Part shown: in pieces, positions 1 through 6,298 of the stretch
Numbering within the stretch: the stretch's first letter is position 1
Layout: every line of letters begins with the position of its first letter
Assembly: GCA_007131745.1 (NCBI GenBank)
Contig: SLPX01000012.1
Span: 1 to 9,514 of the forward strand
Source of the DNA: Myxococcales bacterium
GTDB lineage: Bacteria > Myxococcota > Polyangia > HGW-17 > SLPX01
Length of the DNA stretch: 9,514 nt
Direction: 5' to 3'
The notes under the pieces: generated by a model
Told to the model about the DNA's origin: nothing
The model's database searches: none
What the model saw: only the letters and a program-made list of their open reading frames with translations
Position numbers and translations under genes: made by a program

Positions 1-311
1 GAAGGGATTCGGCCGAGTCGCCGACGATGCTCCCCGAAGGGGAGCTTCAAACGGCGACGTCCGGCGGTTTCGGAGCCTGCAAAAACCATGGCCTCGGCAT
101 TCAGTATCAATCCGGGATCGAACGAGCCTGTTTTATTACGGCAGCGGACAAACCGCCGAGCGCCTTGCTGTAAACACCGGCCCATGCGGAATCCCGCGTG
201 GTTCGGTAGATAGCAATGCGTCTGAGTCTCTTTGGTTTTTGTTTGGGTTTCCAGGGGTGGGGACTTTTATTTAAAGGTTTTTCCGATTCCATCTTGCACA
301 AGGAGCGGGGA
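1..311. other. Left-edge intergenic stretch without a convincing gene
   Basis: I found no gene I can defend here. Forward frames are open from the left edge to stops at 171-173, 211-213 and 271-273, but none gives a recognisable C-terminus. A minus-strand frame is also open to the edge and is arginine-rich (it includes AGRRRLKLPFGEHRRRLG), which looks like a structured intergenic repeat read in frame rather than a protein. The stretch contains the inverted repeat at 17-58. The tail of an upstream gene cannot be excluded, because the window begins at base 1. Confidence 0.4.
17..58. repeat. Two-tier inverted repeat (possible RNA hairpin)
   Basis: GTCGCCG at 17-23 is the exact reverse complement of CGGCGAC at 52-58. 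Nested inside, GCTCCCC at 29-35 pairs perfectly with GGGGAGC at 39-45 around a GAA loop. The two stems are separated by an internal loop of 5 and 6 nt. No T-run follows on either strand, so it is not a classical intrinsic terminator. It may be a dispersed repeat hairpin, an attenuator, or the end of an upstream transcript. The symmetry is seen directly; the role is unknown. Confidence 0.5.
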
Positions 312-341
312 TTGATAAATATGGGCCGCAAGCGACATAAT
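312..341 (+). promoter_or_regulatory. Candidate sigma-70-type promoter for pepD
   Basis: TTGATA at 312-317 (5 of 6 to the -35 consensus) and CATAAT at 336-341 (5 of 6 to the -10 consensus) are separated by 18 bp. Transcription would start near 348, leaving a short leader that contains the pepD ribosome binding site AGGAG at 357-361. It is the best match in the A/T-rich stretch upstream of pepD, but such matches occur by chance and nothing else confirms it. Confidence 0.4.
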
Positions 342-370
342 AAAAACGAAAAGAAAAGGAGAGAGAAGAA

Positions 371-1828
371 ATGAAATTTGATCATCCCAAAACCGAGAGC
401 ATTATCGAGAGATTCGAAGAGATCAGCAGGATTCCCAGATGCTCGAAGAATGAAAAGGAAATCGGGGCATGGTTGATGAATTGGGCTGAAAAGAACAAAT
501 TCAAACCACGGATGGACGGTGTGGGAAACGTGGTGATAGATGTTCCGGCCAGCCCGGGTTATGAGAACGTTCCGGGAGTGATCATACAGGGGCACATGGA
601 CATGGTCTGTGAGAAGACGAAAACATCGACTCACGACTTTGAAAAGGATCCCATCAAATTCGTTTACGACGGTGATTGGCTCAAGGCGGATGAGACCACC
701 CTGGGAGCGGACAACGGGATAGCGATTGCCATGGCCGTGGAAGCCGCTCTGGATGAAAATGTGAAACATCCTCACATGGAGCTTTTGTTCACGGTGGACG
801 AGGAGACAGGACTTACTGGTGCAACCGCTCTGGAACCGGGTTTTTTGAAAGGTAAGTACCTTTTGAATGTGGACTCCGAGGACGAGGGCATTTTCACCGT
901 GGGTTGTGCCGGCGGAAAAGACACCCAGATGTGGCTTTCCTATGAAACCGAAAAAGCTCCGGATGGTTACAAGGCTTTGAAGCTGGAGGCCGGCGGAATG
1001 TCGGGCGGGCATTCGGGAGTGGACATTCATCAACAACGAGCCAACGCGATGCACGTGCTGTCCCGCGCTCTTTCGGAACTCCGGAAAGAGACGGATATAA
1101 GGATTTCCTCCATATCCGGTGGTACGGCCCACAATGCGATTCCACGTGATGCAGAAACATTCGTGTTCATGGCGGCTTCAGCGGTGGAGGATGCAAAGAA
1201 GAAAATAGCGGCCCTGAGTGAGACGGTTGCTGCCGAGTACAAAAAGACGGATCCAAAGCTTTCCATCACTCTTTCTGAAACCGGTGATGCGGATGCAGCC
1301 AAGGTCATGAGCGCTGAGAGCACTCGAAAAGTGGTGGACTTGGTGATGGCAATGCCTCACGGTGTGGATGCTTATTCCAATGACATCCAGGGGCTTGTTG
1401 AAACATCCAATAATCTGGCGACCATTTCATGCAAAGAGGACGGTGTGTTTCATGTTCATTCCAGTCAGCGCTCCTCGGTTATGGATCGCATGCAGTTTCT
1501 CACCGATAGGATCGAGGCGGTCGGGCGGCTGGCCGGGGCGAGAGTGGAAACCGGCGGCGGTTATCCGGCGTGGCAGCCCGATATGGATTCCAAGCTCCTG
1601 GCGATTTGTAAGGAAGTGTACAAGAAGCGCTTCGATAAGGAGCCGGTGGTGGAGATCATTCATGCCGGGCTGGAGTGCGGAATAATCGGAAGTAAGTATC
1701 CGGGAATGGACATGATTTCTTTCGGTCCCACGATTAAGAATCCGCATTCTCCGGATGAATGTCTTGAGATCAAGACCATAGGCATGGTATGGGACTTTAT
1801 GGCGGATTTGTTGGCAAGCTTGAAATAA
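371..1828 (+). CDS. pepD: Cytosol non-specific dipeptidase (aminoacyl-histidine dipeptidase, peptidase D, M20C family)
   Basis: This is a zinc metallopeptidase that hydrolyses Xaa-His and many other unblocked dipeptides in the cytoplasm, recycling amino acids. The 485 residues match the length of enterobacterial PepD. The M20 metal-site motifs are all present: GHMDM with His75 and Asp77, GADNG with the bridging Asp114, DEE with the general base Glu144 and ligand Glu145, Asp168 in NVDSEDE, and His459 in NPHSPDE. The GGHSGVDI segment near residues 212-219 marks the start of the lid domain. There is no signal peptide. The ATG at 371 has AGGAGAG at 357-363 at good spacing, and translation downstream matches the family from the first residues (IIERFEEISRIPRCSKNE). 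The gene stands alone: the next gene begins 210 bp downstream, beyond a palindromic element that overlaps the stop codon. The family call is secure; exact substrate range is not visible from sequence. Confidence 0.96.
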   Translation: MKFDHPKTESIIERFEEISRIPRCSKNEKEIGAWLMNWAEKNKFKPRMDGVGNVVIDVPASPGYENVPGVIIQGHMDMVCEKTKTSTHDFEKDPIKFVYDGDWLKADETTLGADNGIAIAMAVEAALDENVKHPHMELLFTVDEETGLTGATALEPGFLKGKYLLNVDSEDEGIFTVGCAGGKDTQMWLSYETEKAPDGYKALKLEAGGMSGGHSGVDIHQQRANAMHVLSRALSELRKETDIRISSISGGTAHNAIPRDAETFVFMAASAVEDAKKKIAALSETVAAEYKKTDPKLSITLSETGDADAAKVMSAESTRKVVDLVMAMPHGVDAYSNDIQGLVETSNNLATISCKEDGVFHVHSSQRSSVMDRMQFLTDRIEAVGRLAGARVETGGGYPAWQPDMDSKLLAICKEVYKKRFDKEPVVEIIHAGLECGIIGSKYPGMDMISFGPTIKNPHSPDECLEIKTIGMVWDFMADLLASLK

Positions 1829-1990
1829 GGATTGACTCAAAAAGAACTTCTGGATTCGGACGCCGATCCATCCCGGCTTGTTGCGTTGCTTGTTGGTTGA
1901 ATACGTCAGAGTATTCGCCCTCCTCGCGCCGTGCAGGCCGTCCACCTCGACGCTCTCGGTCCTGCGGTTTTATTCTTGAGTCAGCCCTAA
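1826..1990. repeat. Palindromic MITE/REP-like element abutting the pepD stop
   Basis: The ends are inverted repeats. TGACTCAA at 1833-1840 is exactly complementary to TTGAGTCA at 1976-1983, and the match extends imperfectly outward to 12 of 15 positions (1826-1840 against 1976-1990). At the centre lies a perfect hairpin, GAATAC at 1899-1904 and GTATTC at 1911-1916, around a 6-nt loop. Its midpoint coincides with the midpoint of the terminal repeats, so the whole unit is symmetric, with arms that pair only in part. It encodes no protein I can support. The left terminus includes the TAA stop of pepD. No clear target-site duplication is seen. It may be a non-autonomous mobile element or an interspersed RNA-hairpin repeat, possibly ending the pepD transcript. 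Only one copy lies in this window, so repetitiveness is inferred. Confidence 0.6.
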
Positions 1991-2038
1991 CGGGAATTTT
2001 TCCAGTCTATTAGTAGATGTAAACAGAGGAGGAGGATC

Positions 2039-2848
2039 ATGCAAACTGTCCCGTTTTTTGGTTTTGTTTTCATGTGGACCCAAGCGCTTTTTGGAGCTTG
2101 GATCCCGGCCCGGACGACAAGTATTGTTGCAAGTGTGGTCGTGGCTCTTGCGGGTCTTGCAGTAGGCGGACTTTCGCTCATGTGGTTGTTGCGATCGAAA
2201 GGGGCCGGGAAGAAAGCCGGATCGGCTCTAGGTTTGTTGGTCGGTGTAGGGGTTGCCGCGGGTGGGATCTGGTACGGGACGGTGGGATCCAGGTTCAGCG
2301 TCGAGGACAAGGTCGAAAAGCGGGAAATTGATGAGGAGGCGGAGAAGGTTTTAGAGCAGTTCGAGGAATTGTTGAAGAAATGTCGCGCAGATGTTTTTCC
2401 CGCTATGCCCTACAAACCTTCCGAAGAGGCGAAAAAGGACAATTATGAAAAGGCGATTCAGGTGCTTGTTTCGGAGCTTCGCCTTTGTTACACCGGAACC
2501 GAAGAGATGGGTTTTGAAAGGGCGGTTGAACTCGAACAGATGCAGTGGCTTGTTGAGAATGAAGACTGCGGGGATTTTAGAAAACGGTTGATCGATGATC
2601 GTGCTTTTTGCCCGCAGATGGTCGAAGAACTTATCGACCAGGCGGGGTTTATTGAATCGTTCGGCGATCCGGGTGAAGATTCGGATGAAGATTCGGATGA
2701 AGATTCGGATGAAAGCGTGGATACCGAGGAAGAATCGGAAAAGTCGGAAGATTCGGATAAAGGTGAAGAATCGGATGAGGGTGAAGAATCCGAGAAAAAA
2801 TCTGATGATTCGGATGAGGGTGAAGTTTCGGATGAAGGCGGATGTTAG
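2039..2848 (+). CDS. Uncharacterised membrane protein with four-cysteine domain and Ser/Asp-rich tail
   Basis: I do not recognise this 269-residue protein. Hydrophobic segments lie at about residues 5-22, 28-51 and 61-82. The basic loop RSKGAGKK at 52-59 lies between the last two and predicts, by the positive-inside rule, that the C-terminal domain is outside the cytoplasm. Residues 100-205 form a charged, probably helical domain with Cys115, Cys150, Cys177 and Cys191. The tail from about 212 is almost entirely Ser, Asp, Glu, Gly and Lys, begins with EDSD repeats, and ends in a lone cysteine, Cys269. The ATG at 2039 is fixed by AGGAGGAGG at 2027-2035. The four cysteines and flanking residues match those of the lipoprotein encoded 44 bp downstream, so the two are probably a diverged tandem duplication acting at the envelope. 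No enzyme motif is seen; a structural or binding role is a guess. Confidence 0.85.
   Translation: MQTVPFFGFVFMWTQALFGAWIPARTTSIVASVVVALAGLAVGGLSLMWLLRSKGAGKKAGSALGLLVGVGVAAGGIWYGTVGSRFSVEDKVEKREIDEEAEKVLEQFEELLKKCRADVFPAMPYKPSEEAKKDNYEKAIQVLVSELRLCYTGTEEMGFERAVELEQMQWLVENEDCGDFRKRLIDDRAFCPQMVEELIDQAGFIESFGDPGEDSDEDSDEDSDESVDTEEESEKSEDSDKGEESDEGEESEKKSDDSDEGEVSDEGGC
2675..2713 (+). repeat. 12-bp tandem repeat encoding EDSD units
   Basis: GAAGATTCGGAT occurs three times without a mismatch (2675-2686, 2687-2698, 2699-2710), followed by GAA of a fourth unit. The period is a multiple of three and encodes Glu-Asp-Ser-Asp, so copy-number change would lengthen or shorten the tail without a frameshift. 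Degenerate relatives (ATTCGGAT, AATCGGAT, TTTCGGAT) continue to the end of the gene. Confidence 0.9.
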
Positions 2849-2892
2849 CCATGACCTGTGTCACCGGCCGGCCGGAAAGAAGGAGAGATCTG

Positions 2893-3438
2893 ATGAAGTG
2901 TTTTGTTAAGAAGACATGGCCTGTAGTTTCTTTTCTTGCATTGGGATGTATCGTGTTGTCTGCCTGTTATGGAAAAGATACCGGTCCGCAGGCCCCAAGG
3001 GAAAAGGAAGCTTTCATGCCCACATTGGAAGAATTCACCAAGCGTTCGGCGGAATGTCTGCCGGAAATGGTGGAGGCCGTTGTGGGGCGTGCGATGACAG
3101 CCGAAGAACAGACGAACGATGCACTCAAAGAGGGCGCTGTTGGTAATCTCAGGACCGAGTTGCTCCAGTGTTTCACGGGCAGGGGTTACGGCAACGAGGT
3201 TCAGATTGAATCAAGCTACGTGAGGGGGTGGCTGGCAAAACCCGACTGTGTTTCTTTCGCCAAAGCCTTTTCCGAGACTTTTCGTTGCAGTGTTTTGCAG
3301 ATGACTCTGGAAGACTCCGGGTTTGACCCCGGAGATCATGCTGCTGAAGAAGACGATGGTGGCGAAGATACGGCAACAGAGGTATCTGAGGACGAGGAGA
3401 CCGAGGAGGCCGAGGAGGTCGAGGAGGTCGAGGATTAA
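2893..3438 (+). CDS. Uncharacterised lipoprotein with four-cysteine domain and acidic tail
   Basis: This is an unrecognised 181-residue protein. It opens with a lipoprotein signal: basic MKCFVKK, a hydrophobic core, and lipobox LSAC with the modified Cys25. Tyr at +2 would favour outer-membrane sorting under the E. coli rule. The mature part has Cys55, Cys93, Cys119 and Cys132, spaced 38, 26 and 13 residues apart, close to 35, 27 and 14 in the upstream gene product. Shared features include LEEF before the first cysteine, TELLQCFTG around the second, GWL..PDC at the third, and L..SGF after the fourth. The last 30 residues are nearly all Glu, Asp, Val, Ala and Thr. I chose the ATG at 2893 because AGGAG lies at 2881-2885 and it gives a compact signal peptide. 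The in-frame ATG at 2842 overlaps the previous gene, has weak translation signals and would add 17 unnecessary residues. Function unknown; probably a partner or diverged copy of its neighbour. Confidence 0.87.
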   Translation: MKCFVKKTWPVVSFLALGCIVLSACYGKDTGPQAPREKEAFMPTLEEFTKRSAECLPEMVEAVVGRAMTAEEQTNDALKEGAVGNLRTELLQCFTGRGYGNEVQIESSYVRGWLAKPDCVSFAKAFSETFRCSVLQMTLEDSGFDPGDHAAEEDDGGEDTATEVSEDEETEEAEEVEEVED

Positions 3439-3516
3439 TCGGAAGTTCTCGATCATGAGCAGGTAATTTTCTCGGATTTTTCCCATTTGAGGGGTCTGGT
3501 GAAGCCAGGAGGCTCC

Positions 3517-5331
3517 ATGAGAGTGGTTGGTTCTAGTGGATTTGGTCCCGATATTGAGCATGAAAACAAGAACCGGTGTGTCCGCTCAATCCGGCTTGCT
3601 TTTCGTACATTTGTGTTTCTTGCCGTTACTGTTTTTGGATGCGCTCACACTGCCGCGGAACCGATTGAACGGGGGTCTGCAGATTCCGCAAGCGCGGGAA
3701 AAGGGGAGTCGTCGGAACGTTCGGGGCTGCAGGGGCCGGCGCCCCGGATATCAGATGAGAAAGAATCGGTTTTTCCTTGTCCGCGAAGGACCCTCCTGGA
3801 GGAATCGTGGAAACAGGCGGCTGCTTGGGAAAGAGAAGGTGAGCTGAAAAAAGCGGCGGGACTCTTGGAAAGAACGGCTCGAAGCATGGAAGGGAGAGTT
3901 CTAGTTGAACTTGAAGCCGAGGTGTTCAGGCTTTATCTGAAGGCCCGTTGGCCCGAGCGGGCCTTGTTGGCGCTGGATCGCTATGCGAAAGCAACGAACC
4001 GCGGATATGAAAGGGCCTACGCTGGACGGAGAATGCGTGATCTGGCGGCGCGGCTCGCAGGACCAAGGGTACTCGATCTGTATCGCCTTACCAGGCCTGA
4101 GTCGTTGTTGCGCGGGGCCTTGGCGCCGTGGGTTGCTGCGTATTACCGTTCACGCGGAGAAACACGCAAGGCTGATGATTATCTTGATGACACGGTGGAG
4201 GAAAGGGCTCAAGTGGAAACACTGGCCCGGCGTGGAGTTTTCGGTGATACGGGAAGACTCGCCGTAATAGTTTCTTTTTCAGGGCCGTACCGGCGGTTTG
4301 CCGTACCGGCATTACAGGGTGTTTTGCTGGCCGCGGATGTGTATGGAGGTTCACGCGGCGGCCAAGGCATGGAGGTCATCATCGCGGACCCATCCGATAT
4401 GAAGGATGGAGTGGAATTCTTGGAAGAATTGAAATACGGACGAAACGTGCTTGCAGCCGTGGGGCCCGTTGATCCGGAACAAGCGCGTTCCCTTGCAGCG
4501 GCTGCTGGTGAGGTTGAATTGCCGTTGATCACATTGACTCCCGATCCATCGGTGACCCATAAGAAGCGTCCGTACGTATTCAGGTATTTGCCTGACAATT
4601 CACTGCGGGTCAAAGCGCTGGCGTCGGCCATGATGAAGCGGCTCAAGCCTAATTCAAGGGTGGGAATAATCTATCCTTCGAGTTCAGCAGGGAGAGAAAT
4701 GTTGAAGGTGTTCAAGGAAGCTCTTTCCGACTCTGGAATTTCTGTTGTTGCTGAATCCGCGTATTCTCCCGGCGCTACTCATTTCGCCCGCCAGGCGAAA
4801 GAGATGAGAAACGCCCGCGTGCAAGGGATTTTCGCGGTGGCGTCTGCAGGAACTCTTCGTCAATTGACGCCGCAGCTGGCGCTGGTGGGGATATGGAGCG
4901 GAACTGTTGAATCCGTGGAACGCGGGGGATCAGGGCGAACCGCCAGGCGCACGGTTCTTCTTGCAGCGACCGCGGACGGCATGGACGCCGGATTGCTCAA
5001 ATCAACGAATCGCTATCTGCAGGGAGCGCTTCTTTGCCCGGGGTTTTTTCCTATGCCCGGGGACCCGCGATGGGGAGAGTTTGCAAGGGATTTTACCAGG
5101 GCCTACGGCATGACCCCGGACATAATTGCCGGGCATGCGTACGAAGCAGCGTTGAGGGCAAGGCAGGTTCTGGAAGACGGCAGGCACGGTGGAGATGCGG
5201 CTACGGTGGCGAAAATGCTGTCAAAAATCAAGGGTCCCGGCGGAGGAGAACTTTTCGATGGACGAGGGGATGTATCCATGTCGCCCGGTGTGTTTGAGGT
5301 TTTGGGAGTTACCGTCAGGAGGTTGGATTGA
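3517..5331 (+). CDS. LpoA-like lipoprotein: TPR-type region plus periplasmic-binding (type 1) domain, probable penicillin-binding-protein activator
   Basis: The product has 604 residues. A basic stretch (CVRSIRLAFR), a hydrophobic core and the lipobox VFGC put the lipidated cysteine at 42. A low-complexity linker runs to about 88. Residues 95-235 are helical and alanine/arginine-rich with TPR-like character (SWKQAAAWEREGELKKAAGLLERTA). Residues 248-575 resemble a type 1 periplasmic-binding fold of the Leu/Ile/Val-binding class: RLAVIVSFSGPY opens it, VLAAVGPVDPEQARSLA and LPLITLTPDPSV follow, and the second lobe opens at RVGIIYPSSSAGREM. This order matches LpoA (YraM/LppC) proteins, which activate PBP1A in peptidoglycan synthesis from the outer membrane. 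No transporter genes are nearby, arguing against an ABC amino-acid receptor. The ATG at 3517 has a perfect AGGAGG at 3507-3512, only 4 nt away; the TTG at 3487 has none. The stop overlaps the next start by 4 bp. LpoA activity itself is inferred. Confidence 0.88.
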   Translation: MRVVGSSGFGPDIEHENKNRCVRSIRLAFRTFVFLAVTVFGCAHTAAEPIERGSADSASAGKGESSERSGLQGPAPRISDEKESVFPCPRRTLLEESWKQAAAWEREGELKKAAGLLERTARSMEGRVLVELEAEVFRLYLKARWPERALLALDRYAKATNRGYERAYAGRRMRDLAARLAGPRVLDLYRLTRPESLLRGALAPWVAAYYRSRGETRKADDYLDDTVEERAQVETLARRGVFGDTGRLAVIVSFSGPYRRFAVPALQGVLLAADVYGGSRGGQGMEVIIADPSDMKDGVEFLEELKYGRNVLAAVGPVDPEQARSLAAAAGEVELPLITLTPDPSVTHKKRPYVFRYLPDNSLRVKALASAMMKRLKPNSRVGIIYPSSSAGREMLKVFKEALSDSGISVVAESAYSPGATHFARQAKEMRNARVQGIFAVASAGTLRQLTPQLALVGIWSGTVESVERGGSGRTARRTVLLAATADGMDAGLLKSTNRYLQGALLCPGFFPMPGDPRWGEFARDFTRAYGMTPDIIAGHAYEAALRARQVLEDGRHGGDAATVAKMLSKIKGPGGGELFDGRGDVSMSPGVFEVLGVTVRRLD

Positions 5332-6092
5332 AGGACGATGGGTCATCGCTTGTTTACGGTATGCATCCTGTCTTGTCGGCGTTGAATAGCAAAAAAAGAA
5401 GGGTCCGCACCGTGATAACGAATTCCGCGCCCCGCGGGAGATTGAAGCAATCGGCTCAAGAAGCAGGCGCGGAAGTGCTCGTGAGATCCAGGAGATTTCT
5501 GGACAGGATTACCGGTTCGGCCTGTCACCAGGGTGTCGCAGCTTTTCTTGGAGGGTTTGAATACGGGGACATGGATGGCATGGGAGGGTTGATAGAAGTA
5601 CTGTTGTCCCGAGGAGAGGTTCCTCTTTTCGTATTCCTGGACTGTGTGCAGGATCCCCGAAACCTCGGGGCTGTAATTCGTTCGACGCTTGAACTTGGAG
5701 GGCACGCTGTTGTTATCCCGGAACGCGGGTCCGCTGGAGTCACTCCTGCAGCTGTAAAAACATCGGCAGGCGCTGCAGAAGTTCTACCGGTATTCAGGGT
5801 GCCGAATCCGACCACGGCCTTGGAATACCTGGAACGCTACGGGTTGACGACTGTTGCAGCGGTGGAAGACGGTGTTGTAATGGAAAAAGCCGACCTGTCG
5901 GGTCCCATTGTCCTGGTGCTTGGGTCCGAGGGTACGGGGATCAGGCGGTCTATAAGGAAAAATTGCAAAACGAGTGTTACGATTCCGGTCACCGGAATCA
6001 TAGGTTCTTTAAATCTATCCGTGGCAGCGGGAATCATCCTGGCCGAGACTTCAAGGCAGCGCCGTGAAAAAAAGCACGATCAACGGCCGTAA
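5328..6092 (+). CDS. rlmB: 23S rRNA (guanosine-2'-O-)-methyltransferase RlmB-like, TrmH/SpoU family
   Basis: This is a SPOUT-class, AdoMet-dependent 2'-O-ribose methyltransferase. RlmB modifies a conserved guanosine of the 23S rRNA peptidyl-transferase region. The 254 residues fit the family. The N-terminal substrate-binding domain shows VYGMHPVLSAL and TGSACHQGVAA. The catalytic domain shows motif 1 DCVQDPRNLGAVIRST (residues 105-120), motif 2 VLGSEGTGIRRSIRKNC (197-213) and motif 3 SLNLSVAAGIILAE (227-240), which form the trefoil-knot cofactor site. I place the start at the TTG at 5328. AGGAGG at 5317-5322 sits 5 nt upstream, and the first in-frame ATG (residue 12) falls inside the conserved YGxHxV motif. 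TTG overlaps the TGA of the preceding gene (TTGA), indicating translational coupling in a two-gene operon. The extreme C-terminus is basic. A different SpoU-family target cannot be excluded, but the HQGV and IPVTG/SLNLSVAAG signatures favour RlmB. Confidence 0.93.
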   Translation: MKDDGSSLVYGMHPVLSALNSKKRRVRTVITNSAPRGRLKQSAQEAGAEVLVRSRRFLDRITGSACHQGVAAFLGGFEYGDMDGMGGLIEVLLSRGEVPLFVFLDCVQDPRNLGAVIRSTLELGGHAVVIPERGSAGVTPAAVKTSAGAAEVLPVFRVPNPTTALEYLERYGLTTVAAVEDGVVMEKADLSGPIVLVLGSEGTGIRRSIRKNCKTSVTIPVTGIIGSLNLSVAAGIILAETSRQRREKKHDQRP

Positions 6093-6120
6093 AAAAAACT
6101 TTGCAAAGGAGTTTTTTTAC
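6089..6120. terminator. A-tract/T-tract stem-loop after rlmB (possible terminator)
   Basis: GTAAAAAAAACT at 6089-6100 pairs with AGTTTTTTTAC at 6110-6120 (one bulged A) around a 9-nt loop. The smaller palindrome CTTTGCAAAG at 6099-6108 overlaps the loop. The rlmB stop TAA (6090-6092) lies inside the left arm. The stem is A/U-rich, so this is a weak intrinsic terminator at best, though the A-run, hairpin and T-run order would read similarly on both strands. Confidence 0.4.
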
Positions 6121-6199
6121 TGCAATCCACAACCGGTGAAAAATAACAGAGATAGTGTATTTTATTTTGATGATGTGAGTTAAATTACGCTTGAAAATA

Positions 6200-6227
6200 T
6201 TGCAAATGAGATCGGCTCTGCTATAAG
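6200..6227 (+). promoter_or_regulatory. Candidate sigma-70-type promoter for the nucleotidase-family lipoprotein gene
   Basis: TTGCAA at 6200-6205 (4 of 6 to the -35 consensus) and TATAAG at 6222-6227 (5 of 6 to the -10 consensus) are 16 bp apart in a conspicuously A/T-rich spacer. A start near 6234 would give a leader of about 65 nt before the ATG at 6299. The rest of the 6121-6298 interval shows nothing else I can name. Confidence 0.45.
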
Positions 6228-6298
6228 ATGATGTTCATGTTAATTGTTTGCGAGTAAATCAGTTGCTTGCGTCGTTTAAACCTTTGGAGGGAATTGCA

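Noticed and set aside
107..1132. Long minus-strand open frame opposite pepD (341 codons)
   Set aside because: It lies antisense to a gene with complete M20C active-site motifs, has no recognisable domain, and its composition (His, Arg, Phe, Ser) is that of a codon shadow.
1427..1945. Minus-strand open frame covering the end of pepD and the palindromic element
   Set aside because: It is formed by the pepD antisense plus read-through of the repeat; no protein family signature and no plausible ribosome binding site.
2649..2864. Minus-strand open frame rich in His, Pro, Asn and Leu
   Set aside because: It is the mirror of the EDSD-coding tandem repeat, so its regularity is inherited from the plus strand.
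3439..3516. Possible regulatory hairpin CTGG-TGAAG-CCAG overlapping the ribosome binding site of the 3517 gene
   Set aside because: The stem is only 4 bp, well within what chance gives.
3559..3847. Alternative start at ATG 3559 in another frame, giving a signal-peptide-like MKTRTGVS...LLFVHLCFLPLLFL
   Set aside because: It would need a frameshift to join the main frame. The main frame already has a perfect AGGAGG at 3507-3512 and a lipobox cysteine. I keep a small doubt, since a sequencing indel here could hide the true N-terminus.
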